DNA of 64,000 nucleotides, from contig NZ_JAQMUE010000074.1 of assembly GCF_028330985.1 (NCBI RefSeq), positions 124,001 to 188,000 of the forward strand, written 5' to 3'. Below, one piece after another: positions 44,533 to 53,421 of this stretch. Below the pieces are notes generated by a model, which saw only the letters and a program-made list of their open reading frames with translations, searched no databases and had not been told where the DNA came from. Both the position numbers and the translations under genes were made by a program. How positions within the stretch are numbered: the stretch's first letter is position 1; each line of letters begins with the position of its first letter. Source of the DNA: Roseofilum reptotaenium CS-1145 (lineage in GTDB: Bacteria; Cyanobacteriota; Cyanobacteriia; Cyanobacteriales; Desertifilaceae).

Positions 44533-45015
44533 ATGGTAAAAATTGTCAGACTTGAACCGATCGCCCAAGAGACTGAAGTAGAAACTAACGGCAATCTGTT
44601 ATCGGTTTTGATCGATAAAGACTTAGATGTTCTCAAAGAATGTGGTGGCCGAGGCATGTGTGCCACCTGCCATGTGTACATTAAAGATGGGATGGAGTTC
44701 CTCACTCCCATGAATCGCAGGGAACAGCGCACCTTAGAGGTGATTACTTCCTGTAAACCCAATTCTCGTCTGGCCTGTCAGTCACGGGTACTGATGGATG
44801 GGGTGGTGGTAGAATTACCTCCAGGGATGTACGTGAGATCGCTACAAGATATTGAAGCTCTCATTGGCAGACGAGCCGATCAAGATATGCTCCATCCGGT
44901 AACCGGGGAAGTCTTAGTCGAAACGGGTAAACTCGTCACCCGCTCCACCCTGAAACAACTCGAAGATACAAAATTTGAAATTGGAGCCTACTTAACGCAA
45001 ACCAAAGATGCTTAA
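44533..45015 (+). CDS. 2Fe-2S ferredoxin-like protein
   Basis: A 160-residue protein with a plant-type/adrenodoxin-type 2Fe-2S domain: VLKECGGRGMCATCHVYIKD gives the CX5CX2C ligands, and SRLACQSRVL the fourth Cys. Residues 100-160 form an extra C-terminal segment (DIEALIGRRADQDMLHPV and TRSTLKQLEDTKFEIGAYL) not found in small electron-transfer ferredoxins. Position two in the operon agrees with Slr0148, the ferredoxin member of the Synechocystis PAP (photosystem II assembly proficiency) cluster. It probably carries electrons or senses redox state in that context. Confidence 0.78.
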   Translation: MVKIVRLEPIAQETEVETNGNLLSVLIDKDLDVLKECGGRGMCATCHVYIKDGMEFLTPMNRREQRTLEVITSCKPNSRLACQSRVLMDGVVVELPPGMYVRSLQDIEALIGRRADQDMLHPVTGEVLVETGKLVTRSTLKQLEDTKFEIGAYLTQTKDA

Positions 45016-45032
45016 AAGAGTATCCAGAAGCT

Positions 45033-45530
45033 ATGCTAACCCAAACTCAAAACCTATACCGAGAAAGCGATGGTCGCTATGCCACAGATGAAGAATTGCA
45101 ATTTTTCCAGGATTATATCCAATCGTTTCCGTTGCGGTTAACCACCTATAACAAGATTCGCACATCAGAAGCTCTGATTGTCCAACAAGTGCAATCTCAA
45201 ATTCGCGCTCGGGCCCCCCACTTGCTCCAGCGCGGTAATAAAGACTTGAGCGCTAAATGGAAACAAGATACCCTTCGTATCCTACGTCACTCAGCCCTAG
45301 CCCTATTGATCGACGATCGGGACAGATTACGCGATCGCCTCCTATTGTGGTTTCAAACAATAATGAGAGCCTTTGATGCTCAAGATAGCTGTAAGGTGAC
45401 TTACTCAATCATGCAGAATGTCGTTGAATCCCTCTTAACTCGCGAGGAAGCAGCTCTCTTACGTCCCATCCTCGAATATAACCGCCAAATCCTCTCTCAA
45501 GCCTCTTCCATTGAAGAATTTCCCTTGTAA
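45033..45530 (+). CDS. Helical, phycobilisome-like protein (first copy)
   Basis: A 165-residue all-helical protein, starting 18 bases after the ferredoxin. The segment SDGRYATDEELQFFQDYIQSF then PLRLTTYNKIRTSEALIVQQ is clearly paralogous to AENRYLKPEELKGLTEYVES in the gene at 46736. LRILRHSALALLIDDRD recalls the central helix of phycobiliprotein/globin folds, but the bilin-binding Cys is missing, so I infer a chromophore-free allophycocyanin-like scaffold with low certainty. It is followed by a V4R gene, and the same pair of genes occurs again downstream. Confidence 0.6.
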   Translation: MLTQTQNLYRESDGRYATDEELQFFQDYIQSFPLRLTTYNKIRTSEALIVQQVQSQIRARAPHLLQRGNKDLSAKWKQDTLRILRHSALALLIDDRDRLRDRLLLWFQTIMRAFDAQDSCKVTYSIMQNVVESLLTREEAALLRPILEYNRQILSQASSIEEFPL

Positions 45531-45671
45531 GGGCAAAATTTGCTTGACTTTCATTACAAGTTTGCTGTGGATTCGTCACCAGCCGATACAATGAAAATCG
45601 GAGAGATGAACCCATCCAGGTCAACGCTTCTCTAGTCAGAAGGCCAACCCCACTCACCGATCTGAACGCTT

Positions 45672-46355
45672 ATGGCAAACGCAACTAAAACTCAACATTT
45701 ACTCAATAGCAAACAGCCCAAAAAACACAACCACTACGGCTTCCAGGATTTTTTTCAATTCGATCCAGAACGCGGAACCGTCGTAGACTGGAATGGTGCC
45801 CAAAATGTCCTCACCAGTGAAGATTTTATTATTGGGTTAGTTGAAGGTCTCGAAGAAGAAGTTGGAGATGCTTCGGCTGCCATCATGTATACCATCGGTG
45901 TGGAGTGGGGACAAAAAGATGCTTTTTTCTTTGAAAAATGGTTTGAAAAAGAGTTCGATCGCAGCATCCGGCAAGCCAATTTAATGTTTCTGTTAGAAAC
46001 CTGGTGGTGGCCGTTTACTTCCCAAGGATGGGGACGCTGGGAAGTGGATATGGGCGATCGCAGACAAGGCTTTATGTTTATTAACTTGTTTGATTCTGCC
46101 GTAGCACGAACCCTTGGCGATGTCGGTAAACCCGTCTGTCATATCTATGCTGGTCTATTTGCTGGCTTTTTTACTGAATTAGTCAAAAAACAACTCAGTT
46201 GTATTGAAATTCAATGCTATTCGATGGGGGAAACCTATTGTAAATTCCTGCTGGGGGGTAAAGATCGCATTGATGCAGCCTCATTCTGGCTCAATGAAGG
46301 AGCAACCGCTCGTGATATTGAAAAACGGTTGCGTTCAGGGGAGCGGTTAACATGA
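45672..46355 (+). CDS. V4R domain protein (first copy)
   Basis: A 227-residue protein with a V4R (4-vinyl reductase) small-molecule-binding domain in the C-terminal half: ICHIYAGLFAGFFTELVKKQ-like core (residues about 155-175) followed by CIEIQCYSMGETYCKFLLGG. The Cys/Gly-Glu/Cys pattern is the family mark. Trp-rich segment LETWWWPFTSQGWGRWEVD precedes it. V4R domains bind tetrapyrrole-like or hydrocarbon ligands; a chlorophyll-related ligand would suit PSII assembly, but that is inference. Its last 4 bases (ATGA) overlap the next gene, so translation is coupled. Confidence 0.78.
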   Translation: MANATKTQHLLNSKQPKKHNHYGFQDFFQFDPERGTVVDWNGAQNVLTSEDFIIGLVEGLEEEVGDASAAIMYTIGVEWGQKDAFFFEKWFEKEFDRSIRQANLMFLLETWWWPFTSQGWGRWEVDMGDRRQGFMFINLFDSAVARTLGDVGKPVCHIYAGLFAGFFTELVKKQLSCIEIQCYSMGETYCKFLLGGKDRIDAASFWLNEGATARDIEKRLRSGERLT

Positions 46356-46708
46356 GTCCCCGTACCCGTTCTCAAACCCCATCGAAACCCAAAACCACAA
46401 AAACCCAAGAGATTCCCAAAACCTGGAGTCGAGTCTCAGTCCGTGACTTTTTTAGCCAGATTAACTGGGAACAGGACCCTGAACCGATCCAGCAATTTAA
46501 ACAAGCGAGTAAGCAAGCCAGTTTAGAAGGAAAAGAGTCGAGCAAGCATCTATCCTTGACCTTGACGGTTAGCCAGTTCTTTACTTGTATTGATTGGGAG
46601 GGTCAAGGAGCGATCGCTCCAAGTGACCCCCTTCCTCTAGATGTAGAGTCCACATCCATTCAAGACGAAGATGATGTGACGTTAGAAGACTTTTCGAGTT
46701 TATTTTAA
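46352..46708 (+). CDS. Small operon protein with two related segments
   Basis: A 118-residue protein with a basic, Thr/Pro/Lys-rich start (SPRTRSQTPSKPKTTKTQ) and two similar motifs: WSRVSVRDFFSQINWEQDP (about 30-48) and LTLTVSQFFTCIDWEGQG (about 71-88). The repeated sVxxFFxxIxWE pattern looks like a short linear binding motif used twice. It ends acidic (DEDDVTLEDFSSLF). It overlaps the V4R gene by 4 bases. Function unknown; its position corresponds to the small unassigned genes of the slr0144-slr0152 type cluster. Confidence 0.6.
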   Translation: MSPRTRSQTPSKPKTTKTQEIPKTWSRVSVRDFFSQINWEQDPEPIQQFKQASKQASLEGKESSKHLSLTLTVSQFFTCIDWEGQGAIAPSDPLPLDVESTSIQDEDDVTLEDFSSLF

Positions 46709-46735
46709 ACCTTTACCCATTCGTATCTAGTGGCT

Positions 46736-47203
46736 ATGAACACCGATCTAGAAACCCTTTTTGCAGAAGCAGAAAATCGCTATCTGAAACCTGAAGAACT
46801 CAAAGGTTTAACCGAGTATGTTGAGTCCTTACCCCAACGGCTAGAAACCTATAGTCAGATTCGAGAAAAAGAAGTAGAAATTATGCAAGCCGTTGCCGAT
46901 CAGCTTCCTCAGTATTTTCCGAATTCATCCGTTGAAGATATGGAGCGATCGATTAAAAATGCCATGCTCATGTTGCGATATTGCGCCATGGCCATGTTGA
47001 TTAATAATGATAAATTGGTTCAAGATCGATTTGTGGATTGGCTCTCGCAAAGCATGGCCATGTATGAAACCCAAGATTTAGATAAAGCCTTATACAAATT
47101 GCTCAATCAACAATTGATGAAAAGCTTAAAACCAGAGCAAATTAAATTAATCAAATCACCGTTGATTTTAGCCCAAACCCAATTACTCAAGAGTGAAAGC
47201 TAA
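46736..47203 (+). CDS. Helical, phycobilisome-like protein (second copy)
   Basis: A 155-residue all-helical protein; ATG at 46736 preferred to a GTG two codons before. It is homologous to the gene at 45033 across its length: AENRYLKPEELKGLTEYVES, SLPQRLETYSQIREKEVEIM and MLMLRYCAMAMLINNDKLVQ align with the first copy. The RYCAMAML helix is reminiscent of phycobiliprotein-like folds, where a Cys lies elsewhere, so bilin binding is not supported. Followed after 54 bases by a second V4R gene. Confidence 0.6.
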   Translation: MNTDLETLFAEAENRYLKPEELKGLTEYVESLPQRLETYSQIREKEVEIMQAVADQLPQYFPNSSVEDMERSIKNAMLMLRYCAMAMLINNDKLVQDRFVDWLSQSMAMYETQDLDKALYKLLNQQLMKSLKPEQIKLIKSPLILAQTQLLKSES

Positions 47204-47257
47204 AGGATTAATTAACAGATTGGTTTATCGTTCAGGAGCCTATGGCGAGAATTAACT

Positions 47258-47917
47258 ATGATTTCTGTTTCTGATTTAGTCACCAATAACCGTATCCCTA
47301 GTAATTACTTTGCTACAGATGTTTATGTGCGAAGTGATTTAGAATTAGGATTGTTAGAAAATCGCCGGGGCGATCGCCTCTTAGCAATGCCCGAACCCTT
47401 AATCAAAGCCATCTATTCTGGTTTAGACAAAGAAACGGGACAAGCCTCAAAATTAGTCTTGTATAACTGCGGTCGCTGGTGGGGAAAAAACTTTTATGCT
47501 CGGTTTGCTGAAGAAGTATCGGAATACTACGAAAAACCGTTAGCAGATATGAGTATGTTAGACTTTTTGCAATCGTTTAAAGAATGTTGGAAAACTCACG
47601 GATGGGGAAAAATCGATCTCGATCAAAGTTATATTGCTCAAGGTTTTTTAGTCGTCAAAACTTGGAATGCTCCCTTCGCAACCCAGGGTCCTAATCTCGG
47701 TATTCCGGTTTGTTTCCTGGACGCGGGGGTCTTCAGTGCATTCTTTAGTCAATTGAGTGGGAAAGACTTACATTGTGTCCAAACTTCTTGTGAATCTTTG
47801 GGTGCAGAATGTAACCACTTTATTGTCGGGTTAGAGGAACGCTTAAGAAAAATTGAAGAACAGATCGAACAGGGAACAGCTCATGTAGATCTTATGAATG
47901 ACTTAATCACAATGTAA
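47258..47917 (+). CDS. V4R domain protein (second copy)
   Basis: A 219-residue paralogue of the gene at 45672. The V4R core is PVCFLDAGVFSAFFSQLSGK then LHCVQTSCESLGAECNHFIVG (about 150-190), and FLQSFKECWKTHGWGKIDLD matches the Trp-rich segment of the first copy. The N-terminal region differs. It ends with a charged helix. A good Shine-Dalgarno (CAGGAG at about 47233) precedes not this ATG but an out-of-frame ATG at 47242. The kinase gene begins 15 bases later. Confidence 0.78.
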   Translation: MISVSDLVTNNRIPSNYFATDVYVRSDLELGLLENRRGDRLLAMPEPLIKAIYSGLDKETGQASKLVLYNCGRWWGKNFYARFAEEVSEYYEKPLADMSMLDFLQSFKECWKTHGWGKIDLDQSYIAQGFLVVKTWNAPFATQGPNLGIPVCFLDAGVFSAFFSQLSGKDLHCVQTSCESLGAECNHFIVGLEERLRKIEEQIEQGTAHVDLMNDLITM

Positions 47918-47932
47918 ACGAACGATCTGCCT

Positions 47933-49771
47933 ATGACTGTGTCCAAACGTCCCAAAAGTAAATATCTGATTTTAGGATTGATTGGCCAAGGACAGTTTGG
48001 GCGTGTGTTTTGTGGGTGTCATCGCAAAACGGGAAAATTAGTTGCCCTCAAAGATTTAGATCAACATCGTTTTCCAACGCATCAGTTTTTGCGGGAATTG
48101 AGGTTTTTATTGCAACTGTCCCATCCGAATATTGTCACGTGTCGCGCCCTAGAACATTCTCGAGAAGGGCGCTATTTGATCATGGATTATTGTGAGGGAG
48201 GAACGTTGCGAAATTGGATGGATCGCCAGGGAAAATTGCCTCTGGGGATGTCGATCCAATTTATGAAAGATGTATTGCAAGGGATGGAACATGCTAATAG
48301 TCGAGGCATTATCCACCGGGATTTGAAGCCAGAAAATATTTTATTAACACTCAAATCAAGGGGTTGGATCGCTCGCATATCGGATTTCGGTATTGCTCGG
48401 TTAATGCAGGAAAGTAAAGCCGGTTCAGATAACACAGGATCGCCGGCTTATATGGCTCCAGAGCGATTCTATGGGCAATATTCTCTTCAGTCAGATATTT
48501 ATGCTCTAGGGGTGATTCTTTATGAGTTAGTGGTGGGGAATCGCCCCTTTTCTGGACAACCCCAGCAGTTGATGAACTATCATCTCAATCAACGGGTCGT
48601 CGTTCCAGACCAGGTGCCTCTACCTTTGCAAAAAATTATTTTCAAAGCCTTAGAAAAATTACCTGCTCGGCGTTATAAAAGCGCGAGGCAAATGCTCAGT
48701 GACCTCGATCGCCTTTCCGAGTTAATTGATTTATCCTTATCCGCGACTCCAATCAGTGTCCTCCCTTATCCACCAAGTCGTTCCCTCACTGATGAACCCA
48801 TTATTACCCATGCACTGCCAGGAGCGATCGCCGCTTTAGCCGTTTCTATACATTCACAGACTAACGATAACCATTCCCCTTGTGGTTCTCACACCTGTAT
48901 TTATTGGGCAATCTCAGACTCGATTCACTATCAACGCTATCAGGAAGAGGCGAATAATTTTGAGACGGTAGTGAAAGTCGCTCAAGTCTGTTTACCGGAA
49001 GATATTCGTGAATTAAAAATAACTTCTCAAGGTTGTCTTGCATTGACTGACCAATGTATTTATCACTTAAATCCTGATTTATCCCAGTTTCCCCTTCTTT
49101 CTGCTCAGTTAATTGCCCATCTTCGCATTCCCTTTAAAGCAGATGTCCATCCTCACAGCCAGTGGATCGCGGCGGTAACTGAGGATAATCACTTATGGGT
49201 TTGGCATCGCTCGGAACAAAACCCTGATGCCACTGCTCATCATCACTCTTGGTTCTCTCGTCCTCAAGTTCCTGTTAGGGGGGCAGTCCATCAAGTCCAA
49301 ATTCTTGACGATCATCATGGAATATTTTGGCGAGTGGAACAGGGAAAAACGGCGATCGAAGTCTTTACTCGTCGGGGAAATTTTCTCGGACACTGGAAAC
49401 TTTCCTTAGAAGTCGATCGGATTATTCCCAGCGCTATTTCTTATCGAGTTTTGGTGATTCCTAAGTGGGATACCCATGGGCCGCTGTTGATGGATTTGAA
49501 GCCCTTTCGGATGCGACCGATTCCGATTAAAGTGCAGTTACCGGTATGTGTCGCGATCGCCTCCTGGGGCTATGTGATTGCTGACGATCGCGGTCATTTA
49601 ATCTTATTAGATGAATATGGCCAAGTGGTTGGCCGGATTTTAGGCCCTCGTTCCCCAGTGGCGATCGCCATGATTTCTAAAACGGTTCTCTTGGTAGCCA
49701 CCAATGTGCAGGATGAAGGAGAACTTCATTGGGTGGATTTAAGCCAATTTGATATTGACTTCATTTTTTAG
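47933..49771 (+). CDS. SpkG-like Ser/Thr protein kinase with C-terminal beta-propeller-like region
   Basis: A 612-residue protein. The Hanks-type kinase domain (about 10-270) has YLILGLIGQGQFGRVFCGCH (P-loop), VALKDLD (Lys), IIHRDLKPENILLT (catalytic loop) and ARISDFGIARLM (DFG). Residues about 285-612 have beta-strand blocks such as HPHSQWIAAVTEDNHLWVWH and GYVIADDRGHLILLDEYGQV, resembling a WD40/propeller sensor. No membrane helix. As the last gene of the operon it corresponds to slr0152 (SpkG) in Synechocystis. It may phosphorylate a partner in PSII assembly or stress response; the substrate is unknown. Confidence 0.82.
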   Translation: MTVSKRPKSKYLILGLIGQGQFGRVFCGCHRKTGKLVALKDLDQHRFPTHQFLRELRFLLQLSHPNIVTCRALEHSREGRYLIMDYCEGGTLRNWMDRQGKLPLGMSIQFMKDVLQGMEHANSRGIIHRDLKPENILLTLKSRGWIARISDFGIARLMQESKAGSDNTGSPAYMAPERFYGQYSLQSDIYALGVILYELVVGNRPFSGQPQQLMNYHLNQRVVVPDQVPLPLQKIIFKALEKLPARRYKSARQMLSDLDRLSELIDLSLSATPISVLPYPPSRSLTDEPIITHALPGAIAALAVSIHSQTNDNHSPCGSHTCIYWAISDSIHYQRYQEEANNFETVVKVAQVCLPEDIRELKITSQGCLALTDQCIYHLNPDLSQFPLLSAQLIAHLRIPFKADVHPHSQWIAAVTEDNHLWVWHRSEQNPDATAHHHSWFSRPQVPVRGAVHQVQILDDHHGIFWRVEQGKTAIEVFTRRGNFLGHWKLSLEVDRIIPSAISYRVLVIPKWDTHGPLLMDLKPFRMRPIPIKVQLPVCVAIASWGYVIADDRGHLILLDEYGQVVGRILGPRSPVAIAMISKTVLLVATNVQDEGELHWVDLSQFDIDFIF

Positions 49772-49918
49772 GGAATAGGAAATAGGGACTTGACCGAACT
49801 AAAATACACATTATATATCCATAGTATTAGCGAAAGCGGAGATCATCCTCGAGCGGTTTGAGCAAAAATTTTTGATAAACTGAATCAGACCGTTGGGTAA
49901 CAGTCAGGAGTATTGAAG

Positions 49919-51934
49919 ATGGCTCGACTTGGCCGTAAAGCCTATGTAAGGACAAGAGGCAGAAGCATTTTCGCACAACTGCTGTTGATACTTTTCTTGG
50001 GGTGGGTTGGCTTAGGATTATCCTTACCTGGATGGGCCCAAACTCAACCTACAGAAGTAACCACTAGAGCTAAGATTGTATTGGATGGTTATGAATTATT
50101 TGAGGTAGAAGCTTCTGGACGCTTTAGCGCTGAGGAGAGAGCCACCCGAGTGAATCAGTTATTACAGGAAAAGCTGGATCGGGCGATCGCCACGGATACC
50201 CCACCTGAAGTCACAATTGTCCAAAATAACGGCCAAGTTAGTCTCCAAGTTAATAACCGCCACCTCGTCACCCTGACTGCATCAGATATGATGATGCCAG
50301 GGCAACCGTCCCTAGAACAAGCCGAGCGTTGGCAAAACGAGATTGAACAAGCTCTGCAACGCGCTCGTCGAGAACGAACGCCCATCTATAGAGCCTGGGC
50401 AATTAAAATGGCCCTGATCGCCAGTGCTGCGGCGATCGCCCTACAAAGTCTCTGGTTTTGGCTTCAGCGACGCTTACAGCGGCAAAAGAAAAAGGATTCG
50501 GAGCTGATTAAAACTTCCTGGAAAATTTTAGTCCTGATCCTGTTGCAAGTAGCAACTTGGCTCATCGTTATCTGCTATGTAACCCATCTATTTCCCCTCA
50601 GTCGTCGCTGGTTATATCGCACCTATATTTTCTTACGGGATCTGTTTTCAGCACAAATTTTTACCGTTGGTGAACGAGCATTATCCCTGAATAATTTGCT
50701 CTTAATTGGAGTGATGGCGATCGCCTTAATCTTGATCACCAACTCCTTTACTGAAGTTCTCAAAACCAAAATTGTCCCCCTCGTCGGAGTAGATCGCCAT
50801 TCCCAACAGGCGATCGCATTCTTTCTTCGCTATGCTCTCCTCTTCATCGGCTTTCTGCTGATTCTCACCCTGAGCGGTGTAGACTTTAGTTCCCTCGCAA
50901 TTCTGATCAGTGTTCTAGGTGTGGGGATTGGGTTTGGTTTGCAAAATATTGCCAAAGACTTTATTAGCGGTCTAATTATGATCTTTGAACGACCGATCCA
51001 AGTCGGGGAATTGGTACAAGTGGGAGAGTTTCAAGGTTTAGTGCAACGCATTGGCCCTAGAGTCACTGAAATGACTACCATTGACCGGATTACCATTATG
51101 GTTCCCAATTCCCGCTTCATCGAAGGAGAAGTCCAAAATTGGAATCGTACTGGTTTAACTCGTCTCAAAGTTTATGTCGGTGTTGCCTATAGTTCAGACA
51201 TGCAACTCGTCCATGATGTCCTGCTTGCTGTTGCTCAGATTCCTCATCCTGAAATTCTCCGCCATCCCCCACCGAAAGCGCAATTTAGAGGATTTGGAGA
51301 TAATGCCCTCAACTTTCGGATTGTGGTCTTTATTCGAGACCCTCTGAAACAACCGAAAGTGAAAACCCATTTACTCCATTATATGTCCCTATATTTAGAA
51401 CATTATGGGATTGGAATTCCTTTTCCTCAACGGGATTTACATATTAAACTGCCTGGACTCGAACAAGTCGCGGATACCTGGTTAACTCAACAAGGTCGAG
51501 AACATTGGCAACCCTCACCTGTGCCTGCACCAGAACGCCCGAAAATTAAGCCAGAATACAATTGGGAAGATATCCTTCAAAGAATGCGCGGTCCCGAAGG
51601 TATATCGATTCGCGATCGCCGCTATGGTTTAAAAGCTTTTTCTAACTGTTTTGTGGGTTCTGAAGCAGTGGATTGGTTAATGGAGCATGAACAATCGACC
51701 CGTCCCGAAGCGATTATGATGGGAGAAATGATGGTTAATCTCGGCATTATTCATCATGTTTTAGATGAACATGGCTTTGAAGACAGTCTCCTCTTCTATC
51801 GCTTTTATGCCGATGAAAACCTAGAACATGAAGACCAATATTTGACTCCTCCACCCACCGAGGGAGGCGATCGCATTGATGAACGGGGTATTGAAAAAAA
51901 TACCGATAGCGATACAGCGATGATTGATGACTAG
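49919..51934 (+). CDS. MscS-type mechanosensitive channel with C-terminal DEP domain
   Basis: A 671-residue membrane protein; ATG at 49919 with AGGAG 8 bases upstream is preferred to the TTG at 49913. A signal peptide (LLLILFLGWVGLGLSLPGWA) leads to a periplasmic domain of about 120 residues, then about four membrane helices. The MscS pore helix and beta domain are LLILTLSGVDFSSLAILISV, GVGIGFGLQNIAKDFISGLI and MIFERPIQVGELVQV. Residues about 545-640 are a DEP domain (GISIRDRRYGLKAFSNCFVG, SEAVDWLMEHEQSTRPEAIM). MscS channels release solutes under hypo-osmotic shock; the DEP fusion suggests regulation by a signalling partner or lipid. Confidence 0.85.
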   Translation: MARLGRKAYVRTRGRSIFAQLLLILFLGWVGLGLSLPGWAQTQPTEVTTRAKIVLDGYELFEVEASGRFSAEERATRVNQLLQEKLDRAIATDTPPEVTIVQNNGQVSLQVNNRHLVTLTASDMMMPGQPSLEQAERWQNEIEQALQRARRERTPIYRAWAIKMALIASAAAIALQSLWFWLQRRLQRQKKKDSELIKTSWKILVLILLQVATWLIVICYVTHLFPLSRRWLYRTYIFLRDLFSAQIFTVGERALSLNNLLLIGVMAIALILITNSFTEVLKTKIVPLVGVDRHSQQAIAFFLRYALLFIGFLLILTLSGVDFSSLAILISVLGVGIGFGLQNIAKDFISGLIMIFERPIQVGELVQVGEFQGLVQRIGPRVTEMTTIDRITIMVPNSRFIEGEVQNWNRTGLTRLKVYVGVAYSSDMQLVHDVLLAVAQIPHPEILRHPPPKAQFRGFGDNALNFRIVVFIRDPLKQPKVKTHLLHYMSLYLEHYGIGIPFPQRDLHIKLPGLEQVADTWLTQQGREHWQPSPVPAPERPKIKPEYNWEDILQRMRGPEGISIRDRRYGLKAFSNCFVGSEAVDWLMEHEQSTRPEAIMMGEMMVNLGIIHHVLDEHGFEDSLLFYRFYADENLEHEDQYLTPPPTEGGDRIDERGIEKNTDSDTAMIDD

Positions 51935-52043
51935 ATATCCCTCTTTTGTCATTTTTGGAGATCGAGATCGCTCTATCCCCATCTAAAGAGATATTTGCCG
52001 ATCTGACTAGATTTTTGAATTTCTGTCATGAAAAACCGTTCTC

Positions 52044-53102
52044 CTAGCATGTCGTACTATACTTGAACAATGAACCACGCGCCACACGAGTTCGCTGAGC
52101 CGCTGTGTGCCATAGCTCTAAGATGACTTCTTCTATGTTTTGGGCATCAGCCTCTAGCATCCGGGAAATCATGCTAATCTTGCCAAATGACCAAAACAAA
52201 CCCGCCTCCAGCAAGTACGGTTCATCAGTTTCAGCATGTACCCGAAAATCATACAAAGAATAATCACGACACCCTAAAGCAATATGGGCTTTCTTCGCAG
52301 CATCAGCCATCTCCTCGAATAACTCTGGAGGTAGATCCGCTGGACAAACGATGTTCACCGGTGTTTGTCGATCAGGGGTTCCATCTGATCGCAACTCCAA
52401 CTTTTCCCGTACGGTTCTAATTGGGTTCTCCTCAGTCACCAGATATTCAATCATCGGCGCTACCCATAACTCTCCCTTGCGCTCAATGACTCCTACTCGC
52501 AACTCCCGTCCAGCGATATACTCTTCTACTACTAAAACGTCATCATGTTCAAACCCCACTTGCAACGCGTCAGCGATTTTAGTCCGATCCCAAACCAACG
52601 TTAATCCTAAAGAATTATCTTCCGAGTTCGGTTTAACAATCAATGGCGGTTCTAGGGTTATCCTATCCCCTCGACGTACCTCTTGTCCCTTCGCCACACG
52701 AACTCCAGCAGCAGACACCACACTTTTGGTATGAGCTTTGTTCGCTGCTAGTGCCGTACAGTGGGATGTAGAACCCACCATTGGTAAACCTAAAATATCC
52801 TCAAAAAACGCCCGGAAGCTCGTCATGCCAGGAAAACAAAACAGATGGGGAACCACCAGATCGATCTGGGGGAGCCGAGCAATCATCTCCTGAAGTGATA
52901 TCTTTTCTGACATGGAATCCAAGGATGTTCCCAACTGCCAAAACCCATCAGGATTAACGACTGCATAGTAACTGCTAACCCCTGGAGGTTGTAGAACTTC
53001 TTTGGCATAAATCATCGATAGATTATGATAAAAGTCTGAGACACGAGAGCCAGCCAAGTGCAACACTTGTAAAGGACTTTGAGATGATTGAGTTCGAGAC
53101 AT
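52044..53102 (-). CDS. mysD: MAA synthase MysD (D-Ala-D-Ala ligase-like)
   Basis: A 352-residue ATP-grasp ligase of the D-Ala-D-Ala ligase family. Motifs include GSTSHCTALAANKAHTKSVV, PLIVKPNSEDNSLGLTLVWD (ATP-binding Lys), VVEEYIAGRELRVGVIERKG and YSLYDFRVHAETDEPYLLEA (Mg2+ ligands). In cyanobacteria MysD attaches a second amino acid, usually Ser or Thr, to mycosporine-glycine, giving shinorine or porphyra-334, the UV sunscreen. It lies downstream of mysABC but after a 319-base spacer rather than directly joined. Amino-acid preference cannot be read from sequence. Confidence 0.88.
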   Translation of the reverse strand: MSRTQSSQSPLQVLHLAGSRVSDFYHNLSMIYAKEVLQPPGVSSYYAVVNPDGFWQLGTSLDSMSEKISLQEMIARLPQIDLVVPHLFCFPGMTSFRAFFEDILGLPMVGSTSHCTALAANKAHTKSVVSAAGVRVAKGQEVRRGDRITLEPPLIVKPNSEDNSLGLTLVWDRTKIADALQVGFEHDDVLVVEEYIAGRELRVGVIERKGELWVAPMIEYLVTEENPIRTVREKLELRSDGTPDRQTPVNIVCPADLPPELFEEMADAAKKAHIALGCRDYSLYDFRVHAETDEPYLLEAGLFWSFGKISMISRMLEADAQNIEEVILELWHTAAQRTRVARGSLFKYSTTC

Positions 53103-53136
53103 ACAGTGGCTTGCGATGTAATGAGATACAGTAAGA

Positions 53137-53336
53137 CCCCCCCCCTAAATCCCCTTTAGAAAGAGAGACTTTTACTGCCCCTCTTTCTAAGCTAATCTTG
53201 TTGGGGTTTCTGCGAAACCCCATCCAGTAAGGATTGTGCGAGCGCATTTTCGGCAGCTCGATGGCTGAAACTCAGTCAAATCAAGAGCCGGTTTTAAAAA
53301 CCCTACAGGATTAGCTTTCTAAGGGGGGTTGGGGGG
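53137..53336. repeat. Imperfect inverted repeat filling the mysC-mysD spacer
   Basis: CCCCCCCCCTAAATCCCC...TAGAAAG at 53137-53163 is roughly complementary to CTTTCTAAGGGGGGTT... at 53315-53336, giving ends of a 200-base non-coding block in the 319-base spacer (53103-53421). This CCCCCCTAAATCCCC type of sequence is a frequent intergenic repeat in cyanobacteria. The rest of the spacer is AT-rich and may hold a mysD promoter. Confidence 0.5.
53203..53221 (-). terminator. Strong hairpin in the mysC-mysD spacer
   Basis: GGGGTTTC-TGC-GAAACCCC is a perfect 8-bp stem with a 3-base loop, 200 bases after the mysC stop and 100 bases before mysD. No T-run follows on the minus strand (CAACAAGATT), so it may be an attenuator or RNA processing site rather than a simple terminator. 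Confidence 0.4.
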
Positions 53337-53421
53337 ATAGAGATGTACCCCATAAGAGCGAAAACTGCTGTATGAGTTAGGTAAAATAAAATTTAGATAT
53401 TTCTGTCCGATCATCCTTGTT

